From NCBI RefSeq assembly GCF_000429425.1, contig NZ_AUBV01000007.1, forward strand, positions 248,001-312,000: DNA of 64,000 nucleotides, written 5' to 3'. The notes under the pieces were generated by a model that saw only the letters and a program-made list of their open reading frames with translations, was not told the DNA's origin and did not search any database. Every line of letters begins with the position of its first letter. The stretch's first letter is position 1. Shown piece by piece: positions 52,673 to 61,149 of this stretch. Source of the stretch: Algoriphagus mannitolivorans DSM 15301 (GTDB lineage Bacteria > Bacteroidota > Bacteroidia > Cytophagales > Cyclobacteriaceae). A program made the position numbers and the translations under genes.

Positions 52673-53635
52673 TTAAGTACCAATCAAAAATTGAAATAAC
52701 CTAGTTTCTGCCCAGGTAAATTCTTGGCCTTTAAGCATAAAACCTGTATGTCCTCCTCTCAAAGGAGTTTCGAGAAAAATCTCAGCCTTATTAGATGCCA
52801 ATTCGTATGGATAACATGCCTGTCCAAGTAGCGGGTCATTTTTCGCATTGATAATCAAGGTGGGGATTTGGATGTCCTTCATCCAATTGTCTGGACTCAC
52901 TCCTGAGTAGAAATCTTCCGCATTTTTAAATCCATGGATCTTGGCTGTAAAGTGGGTGTCAAACTCATCAAAATCTTGAACACGTCTCAAAAGATCCAAA
53001 TCAATCAAATCCGGAAACTGAATTGCCTTGGCTTCCATTTTCTTTTTCAGCTTTCCCAAAAACCTCTTTCTATAAAAACTATTTTCGGGTATTTTCAAAG
53101 TAGCAGCGCTGGAGGGAAGATTACATGGCACAGAATATACGGCTGCTTTGGTAATAAGCGGTGAAAGGTCAAGTCCCTTTTCTCCAAGGTATTTCAGAGT
53201 TTGGGCGCCACCCATGCTGATTCCCGAAAGAAAAATTTCTTCATAGGCCCCTAAGGAAATGACATGCCTTACCACGGTATCCAAATCATAAGATGCCCCA
53301 TGATGATACAAAATAGGCTGACGGTTCATCTCTCCACCACAAGTCCTATTGTTCCAAACCAACACATCCACCCCTCGGGAATTAAATAGCTTGGCCAAGC
53401 CTTTGGCATAATGTCGATGAGAATCCCCTTCCAGCCCATGGGAAACGATCAGGAGCTGCTTCGAAGCTACTTTAGCCCAATCCAAAAGCAAAAAATCCTC
53501 ATCTGGAGTATTTATTCTTTCCCTGGAATAATGAACGCCCTCTACCTTTCGAAAAAGGCTTGGAACAATTGTCTCCAAATGACCATTGAAAAGATACTTT
53601 GGAGGACCTCCATAAAAAGAAGGCAAAAGAGGCAT
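52673..53635 (-). CDS. YheT-family alpha/beta hydrolase
   Basis: A 320-residue cytoplasmic hydrolase of the YheT/ABHD1-3 group. The opening FNGHLETIVPSLFRKV (17-32) is the family signature. The catalytic triad is visible as Ser in SGISMGGAQT (near 141), Asp in NAKNDPLL (near 265) and His in GGHTGFM (near 295). The family acts on ester bonds, but the natural substrate is unknown. It lies 49 bases upstream of the glutamate-synthase-like gene on the same strand. Confidence 0.92.
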   Translation of the reverse strand: MPLLPSFYGGPPKYLFNGHLETIVPSLFRKVEGVHYSRERINTPDEDFLLLDWAKVASKQLLIVSHGLEGDSHRHYAKGLAKLFNSRGVDVLVWNNRTCGGEMNRQPILYHHGASYDLDTVVRHVISLGAYEEIFLSGISMGGAQTLKYLGEKGLDLSPLITKAAVYSVPCNLPSSAATLKIPENSFYRKRFLGKLKKKMEAKAIQFPDLIDLDLLRRVQDFDEFDTHFTAKIHGFKNAEDFYSGVSPDNWMKDIQIPTLIINAKNDPLLGQACYPYELASNKAEIFLETPLRGGHTGFMLKGQEFTWAETRLFQFLIGT

Positions 53636-53708
53636 AATTTATATTTTACTTAAAAAAGGAAAGGCTAAAATTCTAATATTCTAGCTCTTAACAAAATAGA
53701 CAAATCAC

Positions 53709-54062
53709 TTAATTGACTTTCACGAGAGTGCCTACTTCGGCAATTGCCTGTTCTACTTTGTTAAAAAAGTCATGAAAGTGATCTTGGAACTTGGAAGAAA
53801 ATCCCTCGGTTTCCAGGATTTCTTTTCCTTCCTGCAAGGAAATTGTCAGGGGTTCCAAATCGAACATCAGCAAAGTAGGCTTCACTTTATGACGGATTTG
53901 CTGGATCATTACCATGTCCTGATCCTTGAGCCCTTCGGCATATTTTTCTTTCAATTCCAAAAGACCATTGAAAATGGCTTGAGTAAGTTCTGATCTAAAT
54001 TCCTCATCCCCCTCAGCCATTTCCGAGATGCGCTTTGGCAATTCGGTGTAAATTTGGGTCAT
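53709..54062 (-). CDS. small helical protein, possibly Hpt-like
   Basis: A 117-residue, all-helical, acidic protein. The segment MIQQIRHKVKPTLLMFD (about 58-74) resembles the active-site helix of histidine phosphotransfer (Hpt) domains, where a histidine lies in a helix of a four-helix bundle, but the similarity is weak. The ATG at 54062 overlaps the stop of the HI0933-like gene by ATGA and is preferred over a longer start. The function is unknown; a phosphotransfer role is a hypothesis. Confidence 0.6.
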   Translation of the reverse strand: MTQIYTELPKRISEMAEGDEEFRSELTQAIFNGLLELKEKYAEGLKDQDMVMIQQIRHKVKPTLLMFDLEPLTISLQEGKEILETEGFSSKFQDHFHDFFNKVEQAIAEVGTLVKVN

Positions 54063-55273
54063 AAAATATTTTCTTTCGAAGACTTTCCAGCAAGAAACCC
54101 TGTAGACCAAGCGGCTTGAAAATTAAAGCCTCCTGTAATTCCATCAATATCCAAGACTTCTCCTGCAAAGTATAAATTAGGGTGATATATACTTTCCATA
54201 TTTTCGGGATTGACTTCGTTCAATGGAATCCCTCCTGCGGTGACAAACTCTTCTTTGAACGTAGTTTTTCCTTTCACCTCCAAAATACAGCAAAAAAGGT
54301 TTTGGACAAGGCGGTTAAGTTCCTTTTTTGACAAATTTCGGTACAATTTGCCTTCTTCTATGCCCGATCTATGACAAAGGTGCTCCCACAACCGTGCGGG
54401 TATCGAAAACAAGGCATGCCCACAAACTTTTCTATTCGGGTGAACCTGAATGTATTGCTGCAATTGATTTGAATAATCACCTTCACTCAAGCTCCCGCAC
54501 CAATTGATAATTGCCCTCCCTTGATATTGGTGGTCATGGAGCCATTGTGCACCAAAGGCCGATAACTTTAACACTGCTGGACCACTGATACCCCAATGAG
54601 TGATTAGCACCGGTCCTCTGTAAGAGAGCTTCGTTCCTTCAATTCTTACATTAGCATCTCCAACCGAAAGCCCCATCAAGGAACGAATAGGCTCACCGGG
54701 AGTATTGAAAGTGAAAAGGGAAGGAATAGGGTCTTTTATAGTGTGTTTTAAAGAGTTAAGAAAAGAGTAATTATCTGTTTTAGGATTTCCGCCAGTACAA
54801 ACTATGACTTGATCTGCTCTGAAAACACCCTTCTCCGTTATCAATTCGTAGTAAGTGGTGGCAGGATTAATTTCTTTTACACCGGTGCTTATTTTGAGAT
54901 TTATCCCGCTTTTTTCGGCTGCCTTAAGGAGGGCATCAATGATGGTTTGCGAGGAATCCGTAATCGGGAAAACCCGACCATCCTCTTCGGTTTTCAAGCG
55001 AACTCCCCGGGATTCAAACCAGGCAAAAGTATCCTCTATCGAAAAATGACGAAAGACCTTCTTTAGAAATTTTTCCCCTCTGGGATAATTTTTGACAAGT
55101 TTTGAAATTTCCATTGGACGATGGGTGACATTACATCTCCCACCGCCGGAAACTTTCACCTTGGAAAGCAGCTTGGGTGTCTTTTCAAAAAGAGTAATCT
55201 CCCTTCCTGGTCCGCTCGCATGAATGGCTGCAAAAAAGCCTGCAGCCCCTCCTCCTATTACAGCAATCTTCAA
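54059..55273 (-). CDS. HI0933/YhiN-family flavoprotein
   Basis: A 404-residue NAD(P)/FAD-dependent oxidoreductase of the HI0933 (YhiN) group. It has the FAD-binding VIGGGAAGFFAAIHA (4-18), the family stretch KVKVSGGGRCNVTH (38-51) and the closing LYFAGEVLDIDGITGGFNFQAAWSTG (about 365-390). The substrate is unknown. The start is TTG; no ATG lies in frame just upstream. It is coupled by a 4-base overlap to a small helical protein and lies 32 bases downstream of the HerA-like gene. Confidence 0.93.
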   Translation of the reverse strand: MKIAVIGGGAAGFFAAIHASGPGREITLFEKTPKLLSKVKVSGGGRCNVTHRPMEISKLVKNYPRGEKFLKKVFRHFSIEDTFAWFESRGVRLKTEEDGRVFPITDSSQTIIDALLKAAEKSGINLKISTGVKEINPATTYYELITEKGVFRADQVIVCTGGNPKTDNYSFLNSLKHTIKDPIPSLFTFNTPGEPIRSLMGLSVGDANVRIEGTKLSYRGPVLITHWGISGPAVLKLSAFGAQWLHDHQYQGRAIINWCGSLSEGDYSNQLQQYIQVHPNRKVCGHALFSIPARLWEHLCHRSGIEEGKLYRNLSKKELNRLVQNLFCCILEVKGKTTFKEEFVTAGGIPLNEVNPENMESIYHPNLYFAGEVLDIDGITGGFNFQAAWSTGFLAGKSSKENIL

Positions 55274-55305
55274 GATCCAACTAATTTATATTCAATTGAT
55301 TGGGA

Positions 55306-56841
55306 CTATCGCTTTCTACCAGTAAATGAACCCAAGATACCCCTGGCCAATTCGCGGAATAAGGTTCTTCCCACCTGTCTGACCATGGTATTTTTGCTCA
55401 ATTCTTCCAGGAAAGATTCGTCCTTCTCCGTCCTCTTCGTAGTCTTTGGAGCCGGACCAGGCAATTCAGCCTTTTCCTGTTCTTTTTGAATTTCATTCAT
55501 TTTTCTATCCAGCATTTCAAAAGCTGAATCACGGTCGATATCCTGGTTATATTTTGTAACCAAATCAGAATCTCTGACTACTTTTTCAATTTCAGAATCG
55601 GTGAGAATATCCATTCGGGTAATCGGTGCTCGCACTAGGGTTCTCGCCAATGGAGTAGGAATCCCCTTTTCATTCAAAGCTGTGACCAAAGCTTCACCGA
55701 TGCCCATAGAGGTCAATACCTCTGAGGTTTTATAGAAAGGTGAATCCGGATAGTTTTCAGCTGTTTTAGTAATGGCTTTTCTGTCTTTGGCTGTAAAAGC
55801 TCTCAAGGCATGCTGGACTTTCAGACCTAGCTGACCCAAAACACTATCAGGAACGTCTGTTGGTGTCTGAGTACAGAAATAAACTCCAACACCCTTAGAA
55901 CGGATCAACTTGATAATTGCCTCAATTTTTTCCAATAAGTCTTTGGAAGCATTGTCAAAAACCAGGTGTGCCTCGTCTATAAAGAGACAAAGTTTAGGCT
56001 GATCGGAGTCTCCTTGCTCTGGAAAAGTCTCATAAATCTCAGATAGCAAGCTGAGCATAAAGGTTGAGAAAAGCTTGGGTTTGTTTTGAATGTCTGTCAA
56101 GCGGATAATAGATATCACTCCTCTACCGTTTTTGGTTCGGACAAAGTCATCCACCTCAAAACTCAATTCTCCAAAAAACTTATCTGCTCCCTGTTGCTCT
56201 AACTCAATGATTTTTCGCATAATGGTACTCACCGAAGCAGTGGATACACGACCAAATTCCTTTTCGATTTCTGCCTTACCCTCATTGGTGACAAATTGAA
56301 GAACACGCTTAAAGTCTTTTAGATCCAGCAAAGGCAAATGATGCAGATCACAATATCTAAAAATCAGAGCCACTACTCCCCTTTGAGTATCATTTAGTTC
56401 CAGGATTTGAGAAATCAAAACCGGACCGAATTCAGAAACAGTGGCTTTTAAGCGAACTCCCTTCTCATCAGAAATGGACATTAACTCTACCGGCAAGCCT
56501 TGAGGTTCATAGTCCACCCCAATCGTTTCAGATCTTTTTAGAATGAAATCATTGGCTGTACCAGGCATCGCTAATCCCGACAAGTCTCCTTTAAGGTCCA
56601 TTAAAACCGACGGAACACCTTTGAGTGAAAGTTGTTCGGCAATGACTTGCAAGGTTTTGGTTTTTCCTGTACCTGTGGCCCCTGCAATTAATCCATGGCG
56701 GTTCATGGTCTTCAAGGGTATCTTGATCTGGGCGCCGGTTACTGGACTTCCGTCCAATATCCCTGTACCCATGATGATATAATCTTTTTTATAAACTTGA
56801 CCATCAGCGAGATGCTGAATAAATTTTTCGGTTGAACTCAT
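55306..56841 (-). CDS. HerA-like ATPase (DUF853)
   Basis: A 511-residue P-loop ATPase of the HerA/FtsK group. It has the Walker A GATGTGKT (54-61), a Walker B-like LCLFIDEAHLVF (about 285-296) and a conserved sensor segment YFCTQTPTDVPDSVLGQLG. A charged helical tail with many Lys/Glu residues follows (about 430-511). Stand-alone members of this family occur in many bacteria; the role is not established, and the partner nuclease NurA is absent. It is upstream of the HI0933-like gene on the same strand. Confidence 0.9.
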   Translation of the reverse strand: MSSTEKFIQHLADGQVYKKDYIIMGTGILDGSPVTGAQIKIPLKTMNRHGLIAGATGTGKTKTLQVIAEQLSLKGVPSVLMDLKGDLSGLAMPGTANDFILKRSETIGVDYEPQGLPVELMSISDEKGVRLKATVSEFGPVLISQILELNDTQRGVVALIFRYCDLHHLPLLDLKDFKRVLQFVTNEGKAEIEKEFGRVSTASVSTIMRKIIELEQQGADKFFGELSFEVDDFVRTKNGRGVISIIRLTDIQNKPKLFSTFMLSLLSEIYETFPEQGDSDQPKLCLFIDEAHLVFDNASKDLLEKIEAIIKLIRSKGVGVYFCTQTPTDVPDSVLGQLGLKVQHALRAFTAKDRKAITKTAENYPDSPFYKTSEVLTSMGIGEALVTALNEKGIPTPLARTLVRAPITRMDILTDSEIEKVVRDSDLVTKYNQDIDRDSAFEMLDRKMNEIQKEQEKAELPGPAPKTTKRTEKDESFLEELSKNTMVRQVGRTLFRELARGILGSFTGRKR

Positions 56842-56871
56842 GGTTTATAATTTGAGGATTTTAATCTACAA

Positions 56872-56899
56872 AAAAACCTTGAGGCAACTCAAGGTTTTT
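56872..56899 (-). terminator. terminator of the DUF4332 gene
   Basis: Perfect arms aaaaaccttgag and ctcaaggttttt are separated by 4 bases; the minus strand continues with a T-run. It lies 27 bases past the stop of the DUF4332 gene and before the HerA-like gene, which therefore needs its own promoter. Confidence 0.88.
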
Positions 56900-56925
56900 A
56901 GTTTCAAAAGAACTTTGGAACTCGC

Positions 56926-57333
56926 TTAATGAGTCACCACAGGGTCTAAAGATTTAGCTTGGGCGATAAAATCTTCTACCTTAGATAAAGCTGGCACCGC
57001 TTTCGTCAGGCCTTTTTCTTCTTGGGTTTTCACCAATGCTGCGTGGAGATTTTCAGGATTTCGATTTCTCAATTCCTTGACGGTATCCACACCGGCCGCT
57101 TTTAACAGTTCAGCAAATTGGCTTGCTACTCCATTAATTCTGAAAAGATCCGCCATATTTACCCAATCCAGAATTTTGCCCTCGTCGATACCAGAGGCTT
57201 CAGCGATAGCTTTTCTTCCTGATTTGCTGGCGCCTTTTTCAAGAAGATTTTCTACTGTAGTTACTCCTGCCTCGGCTAATTTACCTTTGTAAACTTCCCC
57301 GATACCTTCGATCATCGTGATTGTTTTTCCCAT
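56926..57333 (-). CDS. DUF4332 (helix-hairpin-helix) protein
   Basis: A 135-residue protein made of two helix-hairpin-helix-like units: IEGIGEVYKGKLAEAGVTTVENLLEKGAS (about 9-37) and INGVASQFAELLKAAGVDTVKELRNRNPENL (about 70-100). The repeated GIG/GVA turns followed by AGV are typical of DUF4332, which resembles DNA-binding HhH folds. The function is unknown. It has its own terminator and no coupled neighbour. Confidence 0.87.
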   Translation of the reverse strand: MGKTITMIEGIGEVYKGKLAEAGVTTVENLLEKGASKSGRKAIAEASGIDEGKILDWVNMADLFRINGVASQFAELLKAAGVDTVKELRNRNPENLHAALVKTQEEKGLTKAVPALSKVEDFIAQAKSLDPVVTH

Positions 57334-57524
57334 TGTTTAGTGATTAAGTGTTTAAAATTTGGATAAGGAATCTGAAAGTTATTTTCCTTATTTGATCTTA
57401 AAATAGCTACAATTTTTTGTATACAAAATGAAAATGAATTTTATCTATCACCTGAAAAGGAAATTTAACTTTGTGGTCATCTACCTGTTTCTTAATTTCG
57501 AAAAGTCCTATCAACAGTATTCCC

Positions 57525-58223
57525 TTGACTCACAAATTCCTAGTATCGCTTTTCTTTATTTTAGCTTCATTTTCCAGTTTCAGTTATGCTCAGGTAAATC
57601 TGGGACAAACAGATCGCTGGATGACAGGTGCCTTGGCAGCAATGGAGCGAAAGGATTATCAGACGGCCAACTCCATTTTCAGAAATTTGATCGATTCAGG
57701 GCTTCCGCTTCCAGAAGAAATGCCTTACTATTTCTCTGAGACGCTTTTTGAGTTGGGCCAATATGACAATAGCCAAAACTTCCTGAACAAATACCTGGAG
57801 TTGACCGGGTTTAACGGTAAAAACTATCAAGGAGCTTCTGAGCTTAAGAAAAGACTGGAAAAGCCTCTGTCCGAAATCAAGGCCTGTCCATTATGTGACC
57901 TGCGAGGATATGAATTTCAAACCTGTTTCACCTGTGAAGGAGCCAAAGAAATAGAACAGGTGTGTAATTATTGTAAAGGTAAAAATGTCGTCGGCTGCAG
58001 CAGATGTGGAGCCACAGGAATGATCAAGAAAGTCAATGTCTTTAACATCGTTGAATTCTACGAATGTGAAAGATGTTCGGGAAAGGGAAGACTCACCTGC
58101 CCCGAATGCAATGGAACGGGAAAAGAGGTAAGTGACTGCAAAACCTGCAAGGGATCCGGTAAATTGACTTCCGACCAACTTTGCGATCACAAGCCCCATG
58201 TTCACGTAGGTGAATCAAAATAA
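57525..58223 (+). CDS. secreted protein with DnaJ-type cysteine-rich zinc-finger region
   Basis: A 232-residue protein. The TTG at 57525 gives a convincing signal peptide (MTHKFLVSLFFILA to SYAQ). A helical TPR-like part follows (about 28-110). The C-terminal 100 residues hold seven CxxC pairs in sequence (CPLC, CFTC, CNYC, CSRC, CERC, CPEC, CKTC), several as CxxCxGxG as in the DnaJ zinc-binding domain, and end in C-x-H-x2-H-x-H. There is no J domain. A zinc-loaded thiol-rich domain outside the cytoplasm is unusual. A redox or folding role is a hypothesis. Confidence 0.75.
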   Translation: MTHKFLVSLFFILASFSSFSYAQVNLGQTDRWMTGALAAMERKDYQTANSIFRNLIDSGLPLPEEMPYYFSETLFELGQYDNSQNFLNKYLELTGFNGKNYQGASELKKRLEKPLSEIKACPLCDLRGYEFQTCFTCEGAKEIEQVCNYCKGKNVVGCSRCGATGMIKKVNVFNIVEFYECERCSGKGRLTCPECNGTGKEVSDCKTCKGSGKLTSDQLCDHKPHVHVGESK

Positions 58224-58225
58224 AA

Positions 58226-58243
58226 ATCCCGCCGAAGCGGGAT
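58226..58243. terminator. terminator between the zinc-finger protein gene and the TPR lipoprotein gene
   Basis: Perfect arms atcccgc and gcgggat have a cgaa loop (a stable tetraloop) and are flanked by A-runs that give a T-run on the minus strand. Both convergent genes end within 7 bases of it. Confidence 0.85.
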
Positions 58244-58249
58244 CTAGTA

Positions 58250-58852
58250 TCATTTGCAATATTTCTTCAGTGCCTCATCTGCCCCTGGATATTCCAAAAC
58301 AGAGGCGAGTTTGAAATCCTCACAGGCCTGTTTTTTCATTTCCAGGGCAATTTTTAACATTCCTCTATTGAAATAGGCCTGGCCAAATTCATCGTCCAAT
58401 TTAATGGCATTTCCATAAGCATTTAAAGCTTCCCCAGTCATTCCCATATGATGTAATGCCCTCCCTTTCAAAAAAGAAGCCATGGCTGGAGCTCCCGGAA
58501 TTTCTTCGGCTTTAGAAGCATATAATAAGGCAGAACCATAATTTTTTTGTTGGATCTGTACATTCGATAAGCTCAGCAGTACTTGAAAATTGTTGGGGTC
58601 CTGAGCTAATGCACTTTCAAAATCGGCTTGTGCCTTGGCATAATCTCCCATTTCCTGATAAGCTCTACCTCTGTTGTAAAGCATAATGACATCCGTGGGA
58701 TTATTTTTCAGGTTATTAGTATAAGTCTGAACGGCCTCTTCAAACTGCCCGTTTTCAAAATACCGATCTGCCGGATCTTTTTGTTGTTCCGAACACGAAA
58801 ACAAAGTCCCGACCAGAGCCGGGACCAAAATTATTTTACTCCAATATTTCAT
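58250..58852 (-). CDS. TPR-repeat lipoprotein
   Basis: A 200-residue lipoprotein (lipobox TLFSC, Cys 20) with about five tetratricopeptide repeats (for example VIMLYNRGRAYQEMGDYAKAQADFESALAQDPNN in pieces from 55-88, and AYFNRGMLKIALEMKKQACEDFKLA near 170). It probably acts as an adaptor in protein complexes at the membrane. It lies 10 bases downstream of dapD on the same strand. Confidence 0.9.
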   Translation of the reverse strand: MKYWSKIILVPALVGTLFSCSEQQKDPADRYFENGQFEEAVQTYTNNLKNNPTDVIMLYNRGRAYQEMGDYAKAQADFESALAQDPNNFQVLLSLSNVQIQQKNYGSALLYASKAEEIPGAPAMASFLKGRALHHMGMTGEALNAYGNAIKLDDEFGQAYFNRGMLKIALEMKKQACEDFKLASVLEYPGADEALKKYCK

Positions 58853-58862
58853 ACTAGTTGGT

Positions 58863-59678
58863 TTAGACTGCTACGTTATTTTCTCGGAGCGCATCATTTA
58901 AGGATGTCTTGAGATCGGTAGAAGCCTTTCTTTGACCAATAATCAAAGCACAGGGAACTTGGAAAGTTCCTGCAGGGAAGTTTTTGGAAATTGAACCTGG
59001 AATTACCACGGATCTTGGCGGCACATAACCTTTATATTCCACAGGTTCCGCCCCAGTCACATCAATGATTTTGGAACTTGCCGTCAAGGTCACTCCTGCT
59101 CCGATCACAGCTTCTTTTCCGATTCTCACTCCCTCAACAATAATAGCACGAGACCCGATGAAAGCACCGTCTTCTACTATCACAGGAGCTGCCTGAACCG
59201 GCTCCAAAACACCACCTATTCCGACTCCACCACTCAAATGAACATTTTTGCCGATCTGCGCACAGGAACCGACTGTGGCCCAAGTATCAACCATCGTGCC
59301 ACTGTCCACATATGCACCGATATTAACATAACTTGGCATCATCACTACTCCTGAAGCCAAAAAAGCACCGTATCGGGCCACAGCATGAGGAACCACCCTT
59401 ACGCCCTGCTTGGCATAATTCGTTTTGAGAGCCATCTTATCATGGAATTCAAAGGGTCCCACTTCTATGGTTTGCATCTTCTGAATTGGGAAATACAGGA
59501 TTACTGCCTTTTTCACCCAATCATTTACCAACCAAGAACCGTCTTCAGCTGGCTCGGCAACTCGGATTTTTCCGGCATCCAAGTCAGCAATTATAGTTTT
59601 TATGGCAATTTCGGTTTCTTTTTCTTTCAGCAATTCTCGGTTATCCCAAGCTTTTTCAATGATGGTTCTGAGTTCCAT
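58863..59678 (-). CDS. dapD: 2,3,4,5-tetrahydropyridine-2,6-dicarboxylate N-succinyltransferase
   Basis: A 271-residue enzyme of lysine and diaminopimelate synthesis. It transfers succinyl from succinyl-CoA to tetrahydrodipicolinate. The left-handed beta-helix shows hexapeptide repeats ([LIV]-G-x4) from about 120 to 210 (VNIGAYVDSGTMVDTWATVGSCAQIGKNVHLSG). The N-terminal helical domain and the C-terminal segment PPRSVVIPGS are complete. It is divergent from the glycosyltransferase gene; only 21 bases separate the start codons. Confidence 0.96.
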   Translation of the reverse strand: MELRTIIEKAWDNRELLKEKETEIAIKTIIADLDAGKIRVAEPAEDGSWLVNDWVKKAVILYFPIQKMQTIEVGPFEFHDKMALKTNYAKQGVRVVPHAVARYGAFLASGVVMMPSYVNIGAYVDSGTMVDTWATVGSCAQIGKNVHLSGGVGIGGVLEPVQAAPVIVEDGAFIGSRAIIVEGVRIGKEAVIGAGVTLTASSKIIDVTGAEPVEYKGYVPPRSVVIPGSISKNFPAGTFQVPCALIIGQRKASTDLKTSLNDALRENNVAV

Positions 59679-59699
59679 TATTTTATTTTAGTTTCGTTT

Positions 59700-60827
59700 A
59701 TGAGTCTTTTTGAGGCAAAAGGAATTTCCATTTTAATCGCATCTACACTGAAACCGGTTAAGGATACGCGTGCCTATGAAAAGCTAGCCCTTTCGCTAGG
59801 CGAAACAAATAAATACCGCCTAAACATCATAGGGTTTTCTTCGAAAAAGCCCAAATCTGACCATCAAATCCGATTCTTTTTGGCTATGAGTGATTATCAT
59901 TCCAGATGGGATCGAATCGCAGCTCAATGGAGACTGATTAAGCGCTTGTTCCAAATCCGCCCATCTGTTCTTATTTGCTGCAGTTACGAGTATTTATGGA
60001 TCGCCTCTTTTTGCAAAAGAATTTTTGGCTACAAACTAGTGTATGACGTTCAGGAGAACTACGTTGCAAATCTTGACCTGAATCCAAACCTTAACGCCAG
60101 TCAAAAAAACAAGCGGATATTACTCATCCAAAAAGCTGAATCCGTCCCGGGAATTGACTTATACCTATTGGCAGAAAGATGTTACGTACAGGAAATGCCG
60201 GAGAAGTCCCCCTATCTGATTCTTGAAAATAAATTCTCAGGAGAAATCATTCCCACCTCCCCAAAATCCTTTAAAGGGAAAAGAAAATTCAAGTTTGTAG
60301 TAGCGGGCACCTTGACTCCAGCTTATGGCATATTGGATGCTGTTCAGTGGTTTTCTCTGATAAAAAAAGCCTATCCAGAAAGTGAACTTTGGATTGTTGG
60401 TCATGTGCCTTTGCTAGATTTTAAAGTCCAATTAGAAGAATTTTCAAAAAGAATCTCGGGAATACAACTAAGAATTAGCACTGAACCTATTCCGCATTCG
60501 GAGATTCTTGAATCCATGCAGGCTGCGGATTTCGCGCTAGCTCCCTATCAGCTTCATCCGGCAATACTGAATAAATATCCAACCAAATTTTTTGAATGCG
60601 CGGCCTTGGGCATCCCCTTACTCTTTACAGGTAATCCTATCTGGGAAAAGTTCTTCCAAACTTTCCAGGGAGGTTTCGGATTGGATTTTACCAATCAGGA
60701 AAATGCACTAGCCACTTTTCAACAGGCTTTGACCTTATCCTACTTTTCCACACCGGTTCCAAAAGAAGTATTGTGGACAAGTGAAAAGCTTCATTTCCAA
60801 GAAGCTATCCAAAATCTCCTCGCCTAA
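59700..60827 (+). CDS. group 1 (GT-B fold) glycosyltransferase
   Basis: A 375-residue cytoplasmic glycosyltransferase with a donor-binding C-terminal half (about 195-355). It includes a FVVAGTLTPAYGILDAV strand-turn, the VGHVPLLDF strand, and the sugar-nucleotide segment ADFALAPYQLHPAILNKYPTKFFECAALGIPLL, whose E-x7 region fits family GT4. The N-terminal acceptor half starts with ISILIASTLKPVKDTRAYEK. The ATG at 59700 begins the fold; the open frame upstream lies inside dapD and is not coding. It probably acts in surface polysaccharide synthesis. The start is only 21 bases from the dapD start. Confidence 0.9.
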   Translation: MSLFEAKGISILIASTLKPVKDTRAYEKLALSLGETNKYRLNIIGFSSKKPKSDHQIRFFLAMSDYHSRWDRIAAQWRLIKRLFQIRPSVLICCSYEYLWIASFCKRIFGYKLVYDVQENYVANLDLNPNLNASQKNKRILLIQKAESVPGIDLYLLAERCYVQEMPEKSPYLILENKFSGEIIPTSPKSFKGKRKFKFVVAGTLTPAYGILDAVQWFSLIKKAYPESELWIVGHVPLLDFKVQLEEFSKRISGIQLRISTEPIPHSEILESMQAADFALAPYQLHPAILNKYPTKFFECAALGIPLLFTGNPIWEKFFQTFQGGFGLDFTNQENALATFQQALTLSYFSTPVPKEVLWTSEKLHFQEAIQNLLA

Positions 60828-60970
60828 CTCAATCCAGTTCCTTCGCTTTTGGTGGAAAAGTGTGAATACTTATCCACTTTACGCCCTTTTCAGACACTCA
60901 TTTTCCAAGAATGGAAACTGGATTTTCTTGCTCAAAAATCAATAATCCGCCAGCTAAGCTCGATTTTAAT

Positions 60971-60987
60971 ATACTGTATTACAGTAT
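60971..60987. promoter_or_regulatory. 17-base palindrome upstream of the metal operon
   Basis: The segment ATACTGTATTACAGTAT is a perfect inverted repeat of 8-base arms around a single T. It lies 160-180 bases before the metal regulator ATG. Its sequence differs from the two TTAGG/CCTAA sites and may bind another regulator. The rest of the 322-base gap 60828-61149 shows only those two sites and a -7 element. Confidence 0.4.
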
Positions 60988-61022
60988 TTTATAATATTTT
61001 TAGCGCTAGACTAAAATATTTT

Positions 61023-61036
61023 TTAGACATGCCTAA
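61023..61036. promoter_or_regulatory. candidate DtxR/MntR operator 1 (TTAGA-CATG-CCTAA)
   Basis: The 14-mer TTAGACATGCCTAA has one mismatch from the palindrome TTAGG-N4-CCTAA. It lies 114-127 bases upstream of the regulator ATG and is the first of two such sites, 76 bases apart. Confidence 0.5.
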
Positions 61037-61098
61037 TATCCAAAACACAGGTATTTTAAGGTTTTCCACAAGTGATTTAGATTAGAGTAAATTTATTT

Positions 61099-61129
61099 TT
61101 AGGATTGCCTAATATATTTTTTATATTTG
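61099..61129 (+). promoter_or_regulatory. candidate MntR-type operator 2 and -7 element of the metal operon
   Basis: TTAGGATTGCCTAA (61099-61112) has perfect 5-base arms and is followed after 9 bases by TATATTTG (61122-61129), a good Bacteroidota -7 element 20 bases before the ATG. A repressor bound at the palindrome would block RNA polymerase, so autoregulation by metal is likely. No independent -33 box is clear. Confidence 0.55.
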
Positions 61130-61149
61130 GCTTATTATTAATCCTACCC

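Noticed and set aside
55306..57333. HerA-NurA style DNA processing or defence pair with the DUF4332 gene
   Set aside because: No NurA-like nuclease is present, a terminator separates the two genes, and both families are common housekeeping neighbours.
57428..57739. Overlapping plus-strand frame (103 codons) at the start of the zinc-finger gene
   Set aside because: The other frame has the signal peptide and all CxxC motifs; this one is out of frame with them and unlike any family.
59385..59699. Upstream extension of the glycosyltransferase frame
   Set aside because: It lies antisense within dapD; the glycosyltransferase fold begins at 59700.
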